Shown here piece by piece: positions 60,142 to 64,000 of a stretch of DNA of 64,000 nucleotides. A model generated the notes under the pieces. That model saw nothing but the letters and a program-made list of their open reading frames with translations. It was not told the DNA's origin and made no database searches. This DNA comes from Tritrichomonas musculus (taxonomy: Eukaryota > Parabasalia > Tritrichomonadida > Tritrichomonadidae): NCBI GenBank assembly GCA_039105265.1, contig JAPFFF010000001.1, forward strand, positions 10,912,001 through 10,976,000. The letters run 5' to 3'. The position numbers and the translations under genes are program-made. Every line of letters starts with the position of its first letter. Position 1 is the stretch's first letter.

Positions 60142-61908
60142 TCATTGGCCTGAATTGCCTTTGTTCATAACTTCCTTATATATAAATGAATTCATATTAT
60201 GAATTGTTGTTCCACCAACTATCACGTCTAAACCAGGACTATTATTTTCATAATTGTTGTTGTTATTATTATTATTAGTTCCTTCATTTCCAACGTTTGC
60301 TTTATCATAAGCTAACTTAGCTTCTTCATAAGTAGCGCCGCCAATAAAGAATATAATAATTTTCTTTGGTTCAAGGGTTCCTGGTAATTCCCTAATTGAA
60401 GGATAATTGGTGATATCCAATTGTTTTTTCTCGATTTTCTGCAAGAGAGTTTCGAAATTTGATGTATAGCGAGTAAATTGTGTTTTACCATTATCATTGA
60501 ATCCGATGAAGTTTCTTGCTTTTGAAAAGATGGATTGATTGCCAAATAGTGGTTCTGGACGTCTGTAAGAATTTCCTGCAAATTGTACATATCGATCTAA
60601 TATTTCAATCATCATATCACCATTGTGCCTTGCATAAAGAGCACCTTTTATATCTGTGAGATTAGTTTGATAATCTTTTGAATTTTCATATTTGATTGCA
60701 AATAAAAGTGCAACTCTAAGCGCATCCTGGTCAGTAACACGAGAATCTCGAATAATTGACATAACTTGTTCAAATTGTTTTGATTGAGAATTTTCAGTGA
60801 CAATATCTTGTTCAATAATAGCAAATGCTTTCATATCACCTGTAATAGTCGATCTGTTGACCTCTGATGTGATGGCACTTAAAAGTTCTGTATGACGTTG
60901 GAGTCGTGATTTTTCATCTTGATAAATGCGATATGTTCGAATAAAGCTTTTTAGTGCTTCAACATCTCTTATATCTGCAGAGTTTATTTGATGTTCTTGA
61001 ACACTTTTGAGTAATTCGGTATGAGCTGCGCCAAGCCTGCCAAGATCTGAATTTAAATTTTTACCAAAGAAGTCGTCTGTGCGTTCATCTAGAACAACTG
61101 CAGAATGATTTGGAACTTTAACAATATTATTCTGGATCCCGAAAAATTCATGTAAAAGGGATTGATATGACCAATTATGTAGAATTGGGGTGATTGGGTC
61201 AGTTCTTCTGTCAATTAATAATATTAAAGATGCAGCACTAGTAGATTGAAATAGATCATTGTTATCATTAATTTGAGAAGAGAGCCTTTCGCCAATTGCT
61301 TTGCATAAAGGAGATGTGGCTTCATATCTGATTGCTGTTTTTAATTTGAAAGCGCATAAAATTGAAAAGAGACCATCAACAATTCTTTGCATTATTAATG
61401 AAGCTGGGTTGGATGAGTCTCGAGAAGCCTGAAGTTGTTGAATTGGTTGTCCTGCTAATGTATTTAAGCATGAAGGTATATTAAGTGAAAAAAGCCTTTT
61501 GTTTAAAGCTAAAACATCAATAAAAATCTCGTGTACAACGAAAACTTTGCAACAATGATCAGCCTGAGCAAGTATTTGTAGCCATTCTTTTTGTACAACA
61601 TTTGTAAAGAAAATATAATATGTATTGAAGTGAGGGGAATTGAGTTCGTTTCGGAGATCATGTATATTTTGCGAAGTTGGTCTAAGAATGCATACACAAT
61701 TCAAAATCGAAAGAGCCTCGTCAGCAGGTTTATTTACACACTTGTTTAATGGTTCAATGAGAACAACGTCATGTTTGAGCAATTCAGTTTGAGTATATAC
61801 TAAACTTGCAATATGTGATGTATCTTCATCGAAAAGTAAAACTTTCATGTCATGGACATTTGTTAAAACTGATTCTATATACGAGCGAAGAGCATTGATA
61901 ATATCCAT
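60142..61908 (-). CDS. VPS45: Vps45, Sec1/Munc18 family SNARE regulator
   Basis: 588 residues, the normal length for an SM protein. The N-terminus MDIINALRSYIESVLTNVHD … MKVLLFDEDTSHIASLVYTQTELL closely follows the Vps45 pattern (residues 1-45). The domain 2 hallmark LLIDRRTDPITPILHNWSYQSLLHEFFGI (about 235-265) is the Vps45-type RDDPVTPLLxQWTYQAMxHE motif. The C-terminal IIIFFIGGATYEEAKLAYD and VIVGGTTIHNMNSFI are also family-typical. An Asn-rich insert (NNNNNNNN) near the C-terminus is lineage low complexity. Vps45 binds the Tlg2/syntaxin-16 N-peptide and templates endosome-to-TGN SNARE assembly; a matching Qa-SNARE is encoded 11 kb away. Confidence 0.95.
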   Translation of the reverse strand: MDIINALRSYIESVLTNVHDMKVLLFDEDTSHIASLVYTQTELLKHDVVLIEPLNKCVNKPADEALSILNCVCILRPTSQNIHDLRNELNSPHFNTYYIFFTNVVQKEWLQILAQADHCCKVFVVHEIFIDVLALNKRLFSLNIPSCLNTLAGQPIQQLQASRDSSNPASLIMQRIVDGLFSILCAFKLKTAIRYEATSPLCKAIGERLSSQINDNNDLFQSTSAASLILLIDRRTDPITPILHNWSYQSLLHEFFGIQNNIVKVPNHSAVVLDERTDDFFGKNLNSDLGRLGAAHTELLKSVQEHQINSADIRDVEALKSFIRTYRIYQDEKSRLQRHTELLSAITSEVNRSTITGDMKAFAIIEQDIVTENSQSKQFEQVMSIIRDSRVTDQDALRVALLFAIKYENSKDYQTNLTDIKGALYARHNGDMMIEILDRYVQFAGNSYRRPEPLFGNQSIFSKARNFIGFNDNGKTQFTRYTSNFETLLQKIEKKQLDITNYPSIRELPGTLEPKKIIIFFIGGATYEEAKLAYDKANVGNEGTNNNNNNNNYENNSPGLDVIVGGTTIHNMNSFIYKEVMNKGNSGQ

Positions 61909-62502
61909 TTCGATTTTTATTTTTGAATTTAAAACTGGTTATATTCCTTTCAAAAAAAAAAAATGAAGAACATTTGAACAAATAATGTTTTCTTGAATTC
62001 CTTCATAGTCCAAAATAAGAAAAGTTGGGTTTAATTAGTTTGGTCGCAGGAATTGATTTATTCATATTAGAAAACTCTTCTTTATAATTGTACATTATGT
62101 TTATTTATATTTAAATATGAAACTAAATTAACAATTAATACAGTAATTTTTTTATATGATAAGTATTCAAGATGGTGGTTTGAAAATTAAAAATTAATCC
62201 ATACCATTTTATAATATAATTATTAAAGAAAAGTTTAATAAAGGAAAGACTATATATTACAGTTTTTTATTACCTATTTGAGAACAATAGCACTGGAAGA
62301 TAATATGGGAATAAGCAAATCTCAAAATATTTCCAATAATTTAAAAATTGCATGAAAATGAATTGTAAAAATGATGAAATCAATATTAATAAACTAATAT
62401 AGTATAAAAAATTGTAATAATTAGAAAAAATATGCTTATTATATTAAATACAAAATTTATATAATATTCAACATCAAAGATATTACAACACAAGAAAAAA
62501 AA
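61909..62502. other. AT-rich intergenic region, nothing recognised
   Basis: 594 bp containing the Vps45 promoter side and the 3' flank of the coiled-coil gene; poly-A tract near 61952. No RNA gene or paired repeat recognised. Confidence 0.55.
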
Positions 62503-64000
62503 TCAAGCTTTTGATGATAAAAGGTTTGGATCAAGCAAATTTTCTCTTTCTTTTTTCATTTTAATACGAAGTTCTTTAGCTTGTTTATCTTGTTGCATAA
62601 CTTGTTGAATAAAAGTAAAGAACTTCATTTCTTTTGATGACAATTTTGATTTCAAATACTTTGTATCTGCTGAGAAACCATCGCCAATTTTACCCAGTTC
62701 TTCTCTAACTCTTCTCTCCGTTGCCAATTCTTCTGATAATTCTTGAATCTTCTTTTCATAATTTTGAATTAAGTCACTCTGTTCATCATCTCTTTGATTT
62801 CCTTGTGATTGCATTTGTGCAATTGATACTTGTAATGATTTGACTTTCTTTTTCAGTTTGGCAATCTGTGCGTTTAGTTCTTCTTCTTTCTTCTGAGAAC
62901 TTTCACGAACTGCATCGAGTTCTTTTCCAACTGTTTCGAATGTCTTCTGCCTTTCGGTTTCTGCAAGCATTTTGGCAATAAATTCGCAAGCTTTAATACA
63001 ATCATCACCATCAAACCCAAGTGACTTCGCTTTTTGTAATATTGAATCAATTTGTTTGCGATCTGAATCAGCTTTACTTTTAATCTTTGAAACAAGGCTG
63101 ACAAGATCATCTCTGATGTTCTTTTTCAATGGGAAATTCAAAGGTGATTGTTGTGAATTTGTTATTGTTGCTAAAACTTGACTAATAAATTTGGCAGCAG
63201 AATCAATTTGATCTTCATATGATTTTTGTTTTTGAACAATATTTGAAATTAACGTAGCAATATCAATGTTATCATCATTTGGAAGTAATTGGATGATCTG
63301 TTGGCGTTCATTATTCAATTTTTCATTTTCATCTTTTAATTTTTGAATGGCTTTGGAAAGACTATTTGGATCACTTGTTCCCATTATTTTTGCAATTTTT
63401 TGAAGTGTTTTTGAACTGTCTTTTGCATTCTTAACAATTCCTAGTGCATCTGAAGGATTTGATACACCAAGTGCAGCACAAACTTGCTTTGTAAATTCTT
63501 TATTATCTGATAAATCACGAATTAAATCTGGCAAATCTTGAATTGAATGATTTGGAACGATATCGTTGATTTCATCCAAAATATTCTTAAAAGTTTGATT
63601 TTCTTTTTCGATTTTATCAAAATTGTCTTTTCTTTGTTTTTCTTTATCGTTATAACGAGAATTGTCTTGTTTTAATTGTGCAACTGCCTTTTCAAGTTCG
63701 TTTACTTTTGAATTTAAAGATTCGTTTTCTTCTTTTAATTCGTTGTTTTTCATTTCTTGCTCTTTGGCATTCGTTGTCAATTCCCTCATTTTTCTTTTCA
63801 TTTCATTTTTCTCTTCTCTGTTGGTACTGATTTGTTGCTCTTGTTGTTCTTTCATGTTATGAAATTCGTCTATTTCAGAATGAGCCGCTTCTAGGTCGGC
63901 CACAGCTCTTCTTAAGTCATTTTCAAGTTGAGAACTTTTTTTAGTAATTTTTCGAATTTCTTCGCGTAATCTCTCGTTTTCTGCATTGTTTTGATCGATC
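62503..64000 (-). CDS. Coiled-coil protein, 5' end beyond the window
   Basis: About 498 residues are visible. The frame stays open to the window edge (…IDQNNAENERLREEIRKI…), so the N-terminus is outside. It is coiled coil at both ends, with a central region (about 150-350) of repeated helical units punctuated by short motifs such as LGVSNPSDALGIV, MGTSDPNSLSKAI and LGFDGDDCIKAC, spaced between coiled segments. The last residues (KERENLLDPNLLSSKA) show no membrane anchor. Similar proteins in trichomonads are usually named viral A-type inclusion protein-like on coiled-coil similarity alone. Function unknown; scaffold likely. Confidence 0.8.
   Translation of the reverse strand, partial: IDQNNAENERLREEIRKITKKSSQLENDLRRAVADLEAAHSEIDEFHNMKEQQEQQISTNREEKNEMKRKMRELTTNAKEQEMKNNELKEENESLNSKVNELEKAVAQLKQDNSRYNDKEKQRKDNFDKIEKENQTFKNILDEINDIVPNHSIQDLPDLIRDLSDNKEFTKQVCAALGVSNPSDALGIVKNAKDSSKTLQKIAKIMGTSDPNSLSKAIQKLKDENEKLNNERQQIIQLLPNDDNIDIATLISNIVQKQKSYEDQIDSAAKFISQVLATITNSQQSPLNFPLKKNIRDDLVSLVSKIKSKADSDRKQIDSILQKAKSLGFDGDDCIKACEFIAKMLAETERQKTFETVGKELDAVRESSQKKEEELNAQIAKLKKKVKSLQVSIAQMQSQGNQRDDEQSDLIQNYEKKIQELSEELATERRVREELGKIGDGFSADTKYLKSKLSSKEMKFFTFIQQVMQQDKQAKELRIKMKKERENLLDPNLLSSKA

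Overview
This AT-rich eukaryotic window reads as a flagellated parabasalid protist, most likely a trichomonad close to Tritrichomonas or Trichomonas. Nearly all genes are single intronless reading frames. Intergenic DNA is extremely AT-rich, with poly-A/T runs. Several start codons lie 2-25 bases after a TCA(T/A)-type initiator, as in trichomonads. Gene content also fits: an axonemal-type dynein heavy chain, TKL-like kinases joined to F5/8C-like domains, very long Asn/Lys-rich coiled-coil proteins and no organelle-genome or plastid genes. The species is inference; no rRNA or other marker is present.

Layout: 0.4-6.2 kb holds RIO1 kinase, a kinase/F5-8C protein with a degraded catalytic loop, and a small unknown gene. 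6.4-12.6 kb holds an LRR/coiled-coil protein, a golgin-84-like tail-anchored golgin divergent from a HAD hydrolase, and a ubiquitin-like protein. 14.4-26.1 kb is one 3902-residue dynein heavy chain whose AAA1 site is degenerate. 26.4-32.1 kb holds a CCCH zinc-finger protein, a mini BET-like protein, a secreted unknown, eIF1 and an NXF/Mex67-like export factor. 33.6-43.4 kb holds a tail-anchored coiled-coil protein, a membrane thioredoxin/PDI-like protein, two unknowns, a giant coiled-coil protein and a divergent small GTPase. 45.5-50.7 kb holds tubulin chaperone E, a PP1-like pseudophosphatase, a syntaxin-16/Tlg2 split into two frames, and a type I membrane protein. 53.4-64 kb holds a 2049-residue HEAT-like protein, Vps45 and the 3' part of another coiled-coil protein.

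Functional links: Vps45 and the Tlg2-like Qa-SNARE are known partners in endosome-to-TGN fusion, and golgin-84 belongs to the same Golgi traffic. Dynein and TBCE serve the microtubule system. RIO1, eIF1 and NXF serve ribosome maturation, translation initiation and mRNA export. Six gene pairs are head to head with only 54-268 bp between start codons.

The gene-poor gaps are not empty. Three hold full-length, non-autonomous DNA transposon-like elements, each with perfect or near-perfect terminal inverted repeats. Two have perfect 8-bp target duplications (32236-33367 and 44283-45187) and one has an approximate duplication (51250-52689). The three families have different termini, and the first carries seven copies of an internal 9-mer. 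Smaller hairpin or MITE-like repeats lie at 13.65-14.34, 29.74-29.97 and 38.09-38.20 kb. A second theme is catalytic loss in otherwise well-kept proteins: dynein AAA1, the kinase HRD motif and the PPP phosphatase metal site.
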